DNA of 64,000 nucleotides. Source: Pseudomonas sp. Teo4. GTDB lineage: Bacteria; Pseudomonadota; Gammaproteobacteria; Pseudomonadales; Pseudomonadaceae. Below the pieces are notes generated by a model that had not been told where the DNA came from, did not search any database, and saw only the letters and a program-made list of their open reading frames with translations. Positions 35,391 to 44,223 of the stretch are shown here, piece by piece; the first letter of the stretch is position 1; each line of letters starts with the position of its first letter. A program made the translations under genes and the position numbers. The DNA lies in assembly GCF_034387475.1 (NCBI RefSeq), contig NZ_JAXCIL010000001.1, forward strand, positions 2,356,001 to 2,420,000, in the 5' to 3' direction.

Positions 35391-36203
35391 ATGAGTGCAC
35401 AGAACACGCAGGAGACGGGCTTGGCCGCTCAGGTCGGCAGCGGCGGCATGCATGCCCACGGCAGCGCCAAGCACACCGCCGACGGTGAAACCGGGTACCC
35501 CGCCGACGCGCAATTCGAACTGCGCAACACCTTCATAAACCCCATGGTCGGTGCTGCCATGCCCTTGTTCGGCATGGCCATGCGCCTGCAACAACTGGAG
35601 TCCCATCACGATATCCAAGGCTTGTACAAAAAGGTGCACAACCAAGTCCTGCTGCTGGTGGAGGACATGCGCCAACGCGGATACGACCCCGCCCACGTAC
35701 AGGCCTATTCGTATGGCTTGTGTCTTTTCCTCGATGAAACCGTGATGCGCACGCCTTGGGGCAATCACTCCTGTTGGAGCCAGCGTCCGCTGCTGAGCGA
35801 CTTCCATCAGGAAACCTGGGGCGGAGAAAAGTTCTTCACCGTGCTGTCGCGCATGATGCTCGAACCCCAGCGCTTCCAGCAGGTGCTGGAGTTCATGTAC
35901 GTCTGCCTGAGCCTTGGCCTGAAAGGCAAGTACGCCATCGAGCCGAGGGGAGACGACGCCCTGCAGGCAATCATCGTCAGCCTGCATAAGACCATCCGAG
36001 ATTTGCGCGGCCCCACCCCGGATTTTCCAGACGCGCTGGAGAACGTCGCCCCCCGCAACTTCCGCATGCCCCGAGAGTGGCCATGGTGGACACCGCTAGC
36101 GGCCTCTGTAGCGGCCATGGCCGTGGCCTACGGCATCTACCGCTATCGCTTGGACCTCATCACCGAACAGGTTTTGCAGTCACTCAACGGCATTTTGCAT
36201 TAA
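35391..36203 (+). CDS. tssL: T6SS membrane protein TssL (DotU-type)
   Basis: 270 residues from the ATG at 35391 (AGGAG 8 bases upstream; an earlier in-frame ATG lies inside tssK). A polar N-terminus of about 40 residues precedes the DotU helical domain: 'NTFINPMVGAAMPLFGMAMRL', 'YSYGLCLFLDETVMRTPWG', 'WGGEKFFTVLSRMMLEPQRF', 'YVCLSLGLKGKY'. A single membrane helix near the C-terminus ('WWTPLAASVAAMAVAYGIY') anchors it. It lacks a C-terminal peptidoglycan-binding domain, so this is the short TssL form. It works with TssM and contacts TssK. Confidence 0.93.
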   Translation: MSAQNTQETGLAAQVGSGGMHAHGSAKHTADGETGYPADAQFELRNTFINPMVGAAMPLFGMAMRLQQLESHHDIQGLYKKVHNQVLLLVEDMRQRGYDPAHVQAYSYGLCLFLDETVMRTPWGNHSCWSQRPLLSDFHQETWGGEKFFTVLSRMMLEPQRFQQVLEFMYVCLSLGLKGKYAIEPRGDDALQAIIVSLHKTIRDLRGPTPDFPDALENVAPRNFRMPREWPWWTPLAASVAAMAVAYGIYRYRLDLITEQVLQSLNGILH

Positions 36204-36302
36204 CGGCAGGGCTCACGCCTTGCCAACAAGTCCATCGATCTTCGATGGCCACGCCACCGGTGGTGTGCGTGTTTATCCACATGGACGCAGGAGAAATCTG
36301 CC

Positions 36303-36818
36303 ATGCCAACACCCGCTTACATCAAAATCGAAGGCCAGACCCAAGGCAACATCACCGCAGGGGCCTTTACCGCTGACTCGGTTGGGAACGTGTTTGTCGA
36401 AGGGCACGAGGATGAGATTCTGGTGCAGGAAATCAAGCATCAGGTCACCGTCCCGACCGACCCGCAGAGCGGCCAGCCCAGCGGTCAACGGGTACACAAA
36501 CCCCTCATCTTCACCAGTTCGCTGAACAAGGCCACCCCGCTGATGTATCAGGCGCTGACCACTGGTGAAAGGCTCCCGAAAGTCGAAATCTGCTGGTACC
36601 GCACTTCGGTGGAAGGCAAGCAGGAGCACTTCTTCACTACCAGCCTTGAAGACGCCACCATCGTTGAAATCAACACCGTGCTGCCCCACGCACAGAACAA
36701 GGAGCACGAGAACTTCACCCAGTTGATTGAAGTGTCGTTGTCGTATCGCAAGATCACCTGGACCCACACCATCGCAGGCACAGAAGGTTCCGACGACTGG
36801 CGTCAACCTGTCGTCTAA
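36303..36818 (+). CDS. hcp: T6SS tube protein Hcp (TssD)
   Basis: 171 residues. 'PAYIKIEGQTQGNITAGAF', 'EGHEDEILVQEIKHQVTVPTD', 'HKPLIFTSSLNKATPLMYQALTTGERL' and 'ISYRKITWTH'-like C-terminal strands ('SLSYRKITWTHTIAGTEGSDDW') are typical. Hcp hexamers stack into the expelled tube and may carry small effectors. It has a good AGGAG site and about 100 bases upstream free of genes, so it may have its own promoter. Confidence 0.95.
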   Translation: MPTPAYIKIEGQTQGNITAGAFTADSVGNVFVEGHEDEILVQEIKHQVTVPTDPQSGQPSGQRVHKPLIFTSSLNKATPLMYQALTTGERLPKVEICWYRTSVEGKQEHFFTTSLEDATIVEINTVLPHAQNKEHENFTQLIEVSLSYRKITWTHTIAGTEGSDDWRQPVV

Positions 36819-36890
36819 CCCCACCGCTTCGACCCGGGCAGTATTGCCTGCCCGGCGTTCACCCTTACAGACGGCGGACAAGGAATTCAC

Positions 36891-39065
36891 ATGCCTACCC
36901 AATCCGATCTGCGTTACAGCTTCCAGCCCTTGGTCGGCGATGCTTACTTCGAGGTGGTGTCCTTCATCCTCGAAGAAGCCTTGAGCACGCCATTCGCGTT
37001 GACGTTGGAGCTGGTCAGCGAAGATGACGACGTCGACTTCGGCCACCTCCTGGACAAACCCGTGCTGTTCACCATGTGGCGCAACGAGCGCCCGGTGCGC
37101 TATGTCCATGGCCTGGTCAGCACGTTCAGCCAGGGCGACAGCGGCTTCTGCCGGACCCATTACCATGCGGTGGTAGAACCCGGACTGGCCCGCGCCCGGC
37201 TGCGTTCCAACTGGCGAATTTTCCAGCACAAAACCGTGCCGGACATTCTCGAATTGATGATCAAAGCACTGGGCATTACCGAGGCCAAGGTGATCACCTG
37301 CTTCGCTCATCAGCCCCGGGAGTTCTGTGTCCAGGCGGGCGAAACCGACCTTGACTTCATCGCCCGCCTGGCCGCTGAGGAAGGGTTCGTCTACCGCTTC
37401 GAGCATACCGCCAACGGCCACAACCTGCTGATCTCCGACCAGCTGCTGGCACTGGGCTTGATCAGCCGCGACCCCATCAAACCGGAGAACGACGACGAAG
37501 GCTTCTACGAAGCCGACGAACCGGAAAAAGCTATAGCCGTTCTTTACCACACCAACAGTGGTGGCCAACAGCAGCAACCGTGCCTGCGCCGCTTCCGTTA
37601 CAGCGAACAGGTGCGCACCTCACGCCAAGTGCAGCGCGACTACACCTTCACCCACCCGGCCTATCGCCAGGAGCACGTGGCGATCGTGTCCAGCAACGAT
37701 GCGCAGCACCAGCCTGTCGACTACGAACGTTTCGACTACCCAGGCCGCTACAAGCGCGACCTGGTCGGCAAACCCTTCACCCAGACCCGCCTTGCTGGCC
37801 TGCGCCATGATGCTCGCATCGCCGACGTGGAAGGCGACGACGAACGCCTGCAACCCGGCCTGAGCTTCAACCTCGAAGGCCACCCCCGCGAAGCGCACAA
37901 CACCCACTGGCGCGTCACCCGCGTACGACATGAAGGCCAGCAGTTCACCAGCCTGCAAGAACACGCCGCCGACGCAACCAAAGGGACTCGCTACGCTCAA
38001 ACGGCCGTGCTGGTGCCCGGCCTCATCGAATGGCGCCCTGAGCCCCTGCCCAAGCCCCGCATCGACGGCCCGCACATGGCCACGGTGGTCGGCCCGCCCG
38101 GAGAAGAGATCTATTGCGACCAGTGGGGCCGGGTCAAGGTCAGCTTCCCCTGGGACCGTGAGAGCAAGAACAACGAGTTCAGCTCCTGCTGGGTGCGGGT
38201 CTCACAGGGCTGGGCCGGCGGCAGCTGGGGCGCGATGGCCATCCCCCGCATCGGCCAGGACGTGATCATCCAGTACGTCAATGCCGACCCCGACCAGCCG
38301 ATGATCACCGGGCGCACCTACTGCGGCAACCAGCTGCCCCCTTACGAGCTGCCCAAACACAAGACCCGCATGACCATCAAGAGCCAGACCCACAAGGGCG
38401 ACGGCTTCAACGAACTGCGCTTCGAGGATGAGCTGGGGCGTGAGGAAGTGTTCATTCATGCGCAGCGGGATCAGAACAATGTGGTGAAGCGTGATGAGAG
38501 TACTTGGGTTGGGAATGATCGGCATGAACAGGTCGAGCACGATGAGCACATCAGCATTGGCCATGATCGCATCGAGACTGTGGGTAACGATGAGCGCGTC
38601 ACCATTGGCCAAGATGCCTACTCCGACGTGGGACGTAATCAGACGCTCAATATCACCAAAGACCGCATAGAAACCATCGGCAATCATCGTATCGATCAGA
38701 TAGTCGCCAACCACCATATGACCATCGGCGGGAACCTGGAACAACAGGTCGAAGGCCATGCCGAGCTGGAAGCCAAGGCGCAGATTCGCAGGCGTACTCG
38801 GCTCTACAACCTTCAGGCAGCTGAGTCGTTGCTCATCCAAGGGCCTGGGGGTTCAATTCGAATCGATGACGCAGGCATCACTCTGGACAGCCCGAATGTC
38901 CGCATCAGAGGCCAGCTACTGCAAAAGACCGGGGGAGAAACGAACCCCTTCTCCATCAGTAGCACACCTGCCAAAGGCAACCCTCTCGACCGTCAATGCG
39001 GGCGTCGCCCAGATGGCACATGTGCGCTTCCCGACTGCCGCTGTCTCGGAGGCCGAACTTTATGA
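36891..39065 (+). CDS. vgrG: T6SS spike protein VgrG (TssI) with a four-cysteine tail
   Basis: 724 residues. gp27-like part: '[35 protein letters not shown]', '[24 protein letters not shown]'. gp5-like OB part: '[29 protein letters not shown]', '[30 protein letters not shown]'. A beta-helix follows with H-D/G-N-D repeats ('[21 protein letters not shown]'). The C-terminus ends in a short cysteine-rich tail, C703-X7-C711-X4-C716-X-C718, unusual for VgrG. The DNA becomes visibly less GC-rich from about 38460 onward. The stop overlaps the DUF4123 start (ATGA), implying that the adaptor loads cargo on this spike. Confidence 0.95.
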   Translation: MPTQSDLRYSFQPLVGDAYFEVVSFILEEALSTPFALTLELVSEDDDVDFGHLLDKPVLFTMWRNERPVRYVHGLVSTFSQGDSGFCRTHYHAVVEPGLARARLRSNWRIFQHKTVPDILELMIKALGITEAKVITCFAHQPREFCVQAGETDLDFIARLAAEEGFVYRFEHTANGHNLLISDQLLALGLISRDPIKPENDDEGFYEADEPEKAIAVLYHTNSGGQQQQPCLRRFRYSEQVRTSRQVQRDYTFTHPAYRQEHVAIVSSNDAQHQPVDYERFDYPGRYKRDLVGKPFTQTRLAGLRHDARIADVEGDDERLQPGLSFNLEGHPREAHNTHWRVTRVRHEGQQFTSLQEHAADATKGTRYAQTAVLVPGLIEWRPEPLPKPRIDGPHMATVVGPPGEEIYCDQWGRVKVSFPWDRESKNNEFSSCWVRVSQGWAGGSWGAMAIPRIGQDVIIQYVNADPDQPMITGRTYCGNQLPPYELPKHKTRMTIKSQTHKGDGFNELRFEDELGREEVFIHAQRDQNNVVKRDESTWVGNDRHEQVEHDEHISIGHDRIETVGNDERVTIGQDAYSDVGRNQTLNITKDRIETIGNHRIDQIVANHHMTIGGNLEQQVEGHAELEAKAQIRRRTRLYNLQAAESLLIQGPGGSIRIDDAGITLDSPNVRIRGQLLQKTGGETNPFSISSTPAKGNPLDRQCGRRPDGTCALPDCRCLGGRTL

Positions 39066-40000
39066 ATGAAGCATCGACACTCCTGGAAACTCAGCAGACA
39101 CCACCCAGCGAGTTATCCGCAAATGCATTTCGCTATCTGCTGGTGATGACCCGCGAACTCGAATACTGGGCTTACAGACCCATTTCATTTGATGGCGACA
39201 TCATCCCGGCCTACGCCCCTTCGGTACTCGATCTCATCAACGAAGTCACCTGCTGTGTCCAGTACGCCTGGATATGGAAAGACACCGCCCTCGACGAAGA
39301 ACATGAGTTTGGTCCTTTGCTGGTGGACGCCTCCGAGGCTCCAGAACTGATTCGACATGCCATCACTACCTGGATGCCCATAGGGTGCGCCATTGCGCTG
39401 GATGCTGAGGTGAGCCTTGCCGAGCTCGCAGACCACTTCACCAGCCTCGTGCAGCTCAAACTCCCGGACCAGAGCTTGGCCACCCATCAGTTTGAGCCCA
39501 ATCACCTCTGGGCCTGGCTGGAAGCATTGGATGACGAACACCGTGCGGCCTGGCTCGGTCCTGTGTCCCGAATGGGGTGGCGAATCAATTGGGGACCGGC
39601 CCATGAGTGGAAGCATCTTGAACATTCACCCACTGCTGCTCGCTTGAGGTCGGAACAGCCCCTGAACCTCCAGCAGCATGAGTTGGACCGGTTGCTAGCC
39701 GGCTTACACGACCACTTTGTCCTGAGCCTGGCTCATGAAGTACAGGCGATGCCGCAGCATGCTCCCAATTCTTTGACCAGCATCCGTCAATGGATTGAAT
39801 CGTTACTCCCGCAGTTGATAGAGCTCAATTTCCGGGATGAAGAGGTGGCGGGGGCGCTTTTGCGCCTGTTTGCCAGGCACACCTGGCTTTTCGACGATGA
39901 CCAAGCCACCGCCATCTACACCAACCTCAAAGAATCGCCTCAAGGTCGCCTCCGCGAGTTGGAGGCACTGATCCAGAGCAAGGAAAACCCTCATGACTGA
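39062..40000 (+). CDS. DUF4123 T6SS effector adaptor (Tap/TEC)
   Basis: 312 residues; start set by the ATGA overlap with vgrG. The DUF4123 core appears as '[20 protein letters not shown]', '[28 protein letters not shown]', '[25 protein letters not shown]'. The C-terminal half ('[21 protein letters not shown]', '[18 protein letters not shown]') is helical and probably contacts cargo. These chaperones bind the VgrG tip and a downstream effector. It overlaps the start of the VasX-like effector by 8 bases, naming that protein as its client. Codon use is less GC-rich than in the T6SS core. Confidence 0.88.
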   Translation: MNEASTLLETQQTPPSELSANAFRYLLVMTRELEYWAYRPISFDGDIIPAYAPSVLDLINEVTCCVQYAWIWKDTALDEEHEFGPLLVDASEAPELIRHAITTWMPIGCAIALDAEVSLAELADHFTSLVQLKLPDQSLATHQFEPNHLWAWLEALDDEHRAAWLGPVSRMGWRINWGPAHEWKHLEHSPTAARLRSEQPLNLQQHELDRLLAGLHDHFVLSLAHEVQAMPQHAPNSLTSIRQWIESLLPQLIELNFRDEEVAGALLRLFARHTWLFDDDQATAIYTNLKESPQGRLRELEALIQSKENPHD

Positions 40001-42983
40001 CGCCACCGTGAGCCGCGCCGTCTCCCACCCTGCCTGCAGCGCACGCGTTCCCATCCTGCCGGTGCGCTATGCCATCGTCCCGCGCGGGGCCGATGCCCCA
40101 CCCTGCTGTTACGCCGACTCCGGCTTCAACCTGGAACAAGGCTTCCCCCCGCTGCAGCACTCGGCCTACACCTTGCGCGCCCTGCGCCCAGGGTATGTCT
40201 ATGTGTTCATGAGGGGCACCGAAGGCGAAAAGCTGGTCATCCATGAATACGACGGCGAAGGCCGTTACAAGGAACTGCGCTACCGCGGCCTGGAGTGCTA
40301 CCACCGCCGCGATGCCTACCTGTCCCGCCGGACCATGGGCTGGGTCTGGGCCGACACCTGCACTGACACCGCCAGTGAAGTCTGGATTGGCTACAGCCCG
40401 CACCTGTGGACCAACGCCATGACCGCCCGCATCACCACTTCGGCCGCAGTGCGCAAACGGCATATGCGCCAGCTGGACATGGCCGAACTGATTGCCAACA
40501 ACCAGGCCCCGTCCACCCAGCCCCACGTATTGCCGGTCAGCGCCCTGACCACTTGGGTTGAGGACTTCAAGCAGGAAGACCGGCGCATGTCGCTGACCTG
40601 GAGCAGCCACCCGCGCCACGACTTGCTGCCCATTGGCAACCTCAGCGCCATGGCAAAACACTACCCCAGCACCCAGCCGAAAATTCCGGCGGTGGTAGCA
40701 CTGGCCGACGCCGAAGGCATGGCGCTGGACCTGGCCCTGTCCGCTTCGGCCTACCAGCACCAGATGCGCGACTTGATGCCGTCCGAACAACTGGAGCACA
40801 CCCGCCCCGCGCAGAGCCCCGCACAGCAATGCCTGCCCGCCTGCTACCGCCTGGATGCCGAACGGCTAAGCGCACAAAGCCAGGATTTTCACCACCGAAA
40901 CCTGGTGGCCATGCTGCTGAACAAGACGCTGGAGAGCCTGTACCCCGCCGATGTGCCCACCCCGGAGATCGTTGCACGAGACCTTTTGCCAGACTCGCCG
41001 GTCAGCTCGCTGGCCAAGGCGCAGGCCCGTTACCAAGCGCTGACCCACCCCGACTATTCTCCCGGCGGCGCACGCCTGGCCCAGCGTATCGATACCGCGA
41101 AGTACCAGCGGTTCCTGGCCGAACGCGACGAACTGGAACAGCGCATCGACGGCTTGCGCACCCTCGCGATGCAGGCCATCAGCGATCACGACCTGTGGCT
41201 GGCCACCGCCGAAGCGCAGCACATCGATGATCCGTACAGCTTGGCAGCAGCGCTGGCCTGCTACGACCGCAACGAGATAGTTTCCGCCCGAGGCCTGGAA
41301 ATCGCCCTGGCCTTGCTGATCCACCCCATGAGCCAACCGGTGCCGGGCACCGAAGACTACGACCAGCGTTTCCGGCGCCTGGAGCGCTGGCTGGATCAGC
41401 ACGACAGCCCGCTGTACATGGCCCTGGCGCCGTTCAACCCGTTCAAGGACAAAGCCGACGCCGTCGGCACCCTGCTGGGCGGCAGCGACAACGTCATCGA
41501 AGGCCTCGTTGGCCGCTTTCCGGCGATTGCCGACATCACCGACCTCACCGCCCAGTCCGTCAATGCCGTGGTGCTCAAACGCATGCGCGGCCAGACCCGC
41601 TGGGATGCCAGTCACACACTGCGCCAACAGGTGCTGGCCGCCGCCCAGGAAGCCAATGCCGAAAAGGCCCTGGGGTTGTTGGCCGCGCGTTACGGGATCA
41701 CCGACCAGCTGATACGGGAAAACCCGTTCAGTCAGGAGGTGGAACGCTACCTGAAGACCGGGATGGCGCAGGTCGAAGAGATGAAGCGACTACGGGTCAC
41801 GGGTAGCCGGATGGTCACGGTCGAGCTGACCACCACCGCACGGGTCAAGCCGAACTTCATCGGGTTGCTGACGTCGAGCGCGGGGACGGGTTTGAACGCG
41901 GGGATGCTCTGGTTCAATGTGGTGGCGTTGAAGGCGGCGTACAACAGCTTGCAGAGCAACGAAGCACCGGAATACACCACCGGGTTTGCGGCCTCCATCT
42001 TCGGTGTGATCGGCGCAGCGGCGGCAACACTGGTGAGTGTGCGGGCCACGCAAAAGGCGGTGATGTTGCGTTTGAGCAAAACGGTGCCGGGCATGGCGTT
42101 TGGAAATGGACTTCTAAGTTTTCTAGGGAGCAACCTATTTGCGCGGATATCTGGTTATCCCGCAATCCTATTGGGACTTTATTCAGACGTTGAAAAATCC
42201 TCTCGACAAAAAGATCAAGGGGACAGGATAGCTAGTAACTATACACTCTCCGGCGGAGCCACCATCGCCATAGGATCCGCCTTGGTACTTGAAGGCAGCA
42301 TTGCTATTGCCGCTCCGACATTTTTCATTCCATTTGCGGGTTGGGCTGCGGCTGGTATCGTATTGTTAGGTGCAACAATCATAGCCGGTGGACTTTACCT
42401 GCACTCTAAAGCTAACGAACGGCTTCACAGCCCTATAGAACTATGGGCGGCTCGATGCACGTTCGGCTCTCGTCTAAACGACGGCGAAATTCGTAAAAAT
42501 CTAACGTTAGATTTTAAAAAAAGGCTACCGCATTACACCAGCCTCAGCGAGGAGATTAGTGCATGGCAGGCTGAGCACTATGCGCCAATCCCAATATCAA
42601 GCGAAACCGCAAAAATACTCGGACTTGAGGGTCTTTCAACTGAATTGGTCGAAAATGAATTCTGGTCACCTCCTAGTTGGGCGACGATTTTTTACCAGAA
42701 CGAACCTCGGTCATCACCAACAGCAAAATTCACAATATTATTGCGAGAGTTCATTATTGGACAGAGTTACTGGATCATTAGTCTAACCAGTCAAGACAGC
42801 AAGGGAACACTTGAAAAAATTCAAGCAAAACCCGACTGCTACGTAACATCAGCGGGCTTAGTTATTCACTTAAAAAACAAGATTGCACTCGCAAAAAAAG
42901 TAATTTTGCGCTTAACCTACCATCCAAATCAAGGCCTAGATGGCAGCTTCAAATCTTCCATAAAACTTGAGCTAGAGAGATAA
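39993..42983 (+). CDS. VasX-like (BTH_I2691-family) pore-forming T6SS effector
   Basis: 996 residues. N-terminal VasX-type region: '[14 protein letters not shown]' (about 20-32) and '[15 protein letters not shown]' (about 61-75), then 'HLWTNAMT'. A long helical middle with coiled-coil character (about 300-620) leads to hydrophobic segments: about 622-650 ('[20 protein letters not shown]'), 657-675 ('[20 protein letters not shown]'), 754-775 ('[20 protein letters not shown]') and 776-805 ('[20 protein letters not shown]'), as in membrane-depolarising effectors. The last 190 residues are a soluble beta-rich domain. From about residue 706 (base 42105) base composition changes sharply to AT-rich. 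Adaptor upstream and membrane immunity candidate downstream support the call; Tke5 of P. putida belongs to this family (recollection). Confidence 0.85.
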   Translation: MTDATVSRAVSHPACSARVPILPVRYAIVPRGADAPPCCYADSGFNLEQGFPPLQHSAYTLRALRPGYVYVFMRGTEGEKLVIHEYDGEGRYKELRYRGLECYHRRDAYLSRRTMGWVWADTCTDTASEVWIGYSPHLWTNAMTARITTSAAVRKRHMRQLDMAELIANNQAPSTQPHVLPVSALTTWVEDFKQEDRRMSLTWSSHPRHDLLPIGNLSAMAKHYPSTQPKIPAVVALADAEGMALDLALSASAYQHQMRDLMPSEQLEHTRPAQSPAQQCLPACYRLDAERLSAQSQDFHHRNLVAMLLNKTLESLYPADVPTPEIVARDLLPDSPVSSLAKAQARYQALTHPDYSPGGARLAQRIDTAKYQRFLAERDELEQRIDGLRTLAMQAISDHDLWLATAEAQHIDDPYSLAAALACYDRNEIVSARGLEIALALLIHPMSQPVPGTEDYDQRFRRLERWLDQHDSPLYMALAPFNPFKDKADAVGTLLGGSDNVIEGLVGRFPAIADITDLTAQSVNAVVLKRMRGQTRWDASHTLRQQVLAAAQEANAEKALGLLAARYGITDQLIRENPFSQEVERYLKTGMAQVEEMKRLRVTGSRMVTVELTTTARVKPNFIGLLTSSAGTGLNAGMLWFNVVALKAAYNSLQSNEAPEYTTGFAASIFGVIGAAAATLVSVRATQKAVMLRLSKTVPGMAFGNGLLSFLGSNLFARISGYPAILLGLYSDVEKSSRQKDQGDRIASNYTLSGGATIAIGSALVLEGSIAIAAPTFFIPFAGWAAAGIVLLGATIIAGGLYLHSKANERLHSPIELWAARCTFGSRLNDGEIRKNLTLDFKKRLPHYTSLSEEISAWQAEHYAPIPISSETAKILGLEGLSTELVENEFWSPPSWATIFYQNEPRSSPTAKFTILLREFIIGQSYWIISLTSQDSKGTLEKIQAKPDCYVTSAGLVIHLKNKIALAKKVILRLTYHPNQGLDGSFKSSIKLELER

Positions 42984-43560
42984 ATCAATGTCAGTAGCCT
43001 GGATTTTCAACCAAAAAAATAAAAACATTGCGAGAGCGAAAATTTCAAACCAGCAACTCAGCATCTCAAACAAAGTACTATGCCTACGAAACCCCTGGGT
43101 GACTGACTCAGTGTTCATGGGAAAGCTTTATACAGCCATGACAGTAGTGCTAATCTTGTTCATTTATCCAGACGCAATTTTCGAAACCACAAACACCTAC
43201 CCCCATGGCGACTATACATTTACAATCATGCTACTATCCACGCCGCTCCTCTTCACCCCATTTTTAGCTTATCGTATTCTTTACATAAAAAAACTATCCA
43301 GTATTTACTTAAATCGGTCCACCCAAAAACTCTATTATCAACGCTTTTCCAAGTCATTTTCCTTCGACTGGGCCGCATTCGAGGGAGGCATATTAAAGCG
43401 CACTGAATTTGGCGGCTCATCCTTTAGTACAAATTACGCACTTGCATTCGCCCCTCGTAGGTCCGATGGAACTATTCATCAAAGGGATTCTTTCTGGATC
43501 GAGAGTAACGAACCCACCGAGTCAGACAACAAATACGTCGCCGAAGTGTGGGCGTACCTA
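42105..43560. other. AT-rich block spanning the effector C-terminus and most of the immunity gene
   Basis: Composition drops abruptly from GC-rich near 42105 and returns to GC-rich between about 43500 and 43660. Codons change to those ending in A/T, including runs such as AAAAAA, rare in the flanks. Both edges lie inside open frames, so the frames remain intact across them. Read as a horizontally exchanged toxin/immunity segment; edges are by eye. Confidence 0.65.
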
Positions 43561-43869
43561 TGCCATTTCATGGACCACGGCCCAGACAAATTACCGCCAC
43601 CCGGTGAGCCCAACTGGTGGTACAGGCCACTCCATGCAATTTGTCTAACCCCGGCAGAAGCTTGGCGCCACTACGCCCCCTGGCGGACCGGCGAGCCTGG
43701 TGAAATGCAAGGCAAGAAACTCTGGCAACTGCCTTTCTGGGCCGTGCTGTTCCCCTACAACCTGTCACTGGCAATCTGCTGGTATGGCGTTTGTCGTCTG
43801 TTCAATGTCCGAGCAGCACCACCGCCGCCTGGAGCTTTCGAAGTGTCGGATGAGAAATCAACCAAATGA
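42988..43869 (+). CDS. Membrane protein, candidate immunity to the VasX-like effector (DUF6708-like)
   Basis: 293 residues beginning 4 bases after the effector stop. Two N-terminal membrane helices (about 48-64 'LYTAMTVVLILFIYPDAIF', and 77-97 'FTIMLLSTPLLFTPFLAYRI') precede a cytoplasmic or periplasmic domain with 'STQKLYYQRFSKSFSFDWAAF', and a C-terminal hydrophobic part 'LPFWAVLFPYNLSLAICWYG' (about 247-266). The 'RSTQKLYYQR...FDW' and 'LPFWAVLFPYNL' pattern resembles the DUF6708 proteins found after BTH_I2691-type effectors. A membrane-located inhibitor fits a pore-forming toxin. The 5' two thirds are AT-rich like the effector end; the 3' third is GC-rich. No clear ribosome-binding site other than coupling to the effector stop. 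Confidence 0.7.
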   Translation: MSVAWIFNQKNKNIARAKISNQQLSISNKVLCLRNPWVTDSVFMGKLYTAMTVVLILFIYPDAIFETTNTYPHGDYTFTIMLLSTPLLFTPFLAYRILYIKKLSSIYLNRSTQKLYYQRFSKSFSFDWAAFEGGILKRTEFGGSSFSTNYALAFAPRRSDGTIHQRDSFWIESNEPTESDNKYVAEVWAYLCHFMDHGPDKLPPPGEPNWWYRPLHAICLTPAEAWRHYAPWRTGEPGEMQGKKLWQLPFWAVLFPYNLSLAICWYGVCRLFNVRAAPPPPGAFEVSDEKSTK

Positions 43870-43906
43870 GGCTCACGCCGCTACCTCCAAACACTAGGAC
43901 CATTAC

Positions 43907-44164
43907 ATGAAACCCATCATCCTCGTAGGCCACCCCCACATCTGCCCTATCCACGGCGAAGGTGTCGTCACCTCCGGCGCAAGCTCGGCTTCGGTCAACG
44001 GTATACCCATCGCCCGGGTAGGCGACTCAATCAGCTGCGGCGCCGTCATCGAAACAGGCTCAGCCATCACCCTCATCGAAGGCCGCGCCGCCGCCCGGGA
44101 AGGTGATACCACCAGCCATGGCGGCACGCTCATCGAGGGCGAGCCGGGATGGCTGATCGAATAA
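43907..44164 (+). CDS. PAAR-domain spike-tip protein
   Basis: 85 residues, a complete minimal PAAR: 'HPHICPIHGEGVVTSGASS', 'VNGIPIARVGDSISCGAVIETGS', 'ALTLIEGR'-like 'AITLIEGRAAAREGDTTSHGG'. The conserved His and Cys residues that bind zinc (H9, C12, H15, C45-type positions, H near 70) are visible. PAAR proteins sharpen the VgrG tip and may carry cargo. It closes the T6SS cluster, after the immunity gene and before a strong convergent terminator. Confidence 0.92.
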   Translation: MKPIILVGHPHICPIHGEGVVTSGASSASVNGIPIARVGDSISCGAVIETGSAITLIEGRAAAREGDTTSHGGTLIEGEPGWLIE

Positions 44165-44180
44165 AGGATGTCTGGCAACC

Positions 44181-44216
44181 GCGCGGTACGAGCAGGCAAG
44201 CCCACTCGTACCGCGC
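44181..44216. terminator. Strong hairpin between the PAAR gene and glgB
   Basis: GCGCGGTACGAG (44181-44192) and CTCGTACCGCGC (44205-44216) form a perfect 12-bp stem around a 12-base loop between convergent genes, so it probably ends transcription both from the T6SS and from glgE-treS-glgB. Confidence 0.75.
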
Positions 44217-44223
44217 TGCTTCT

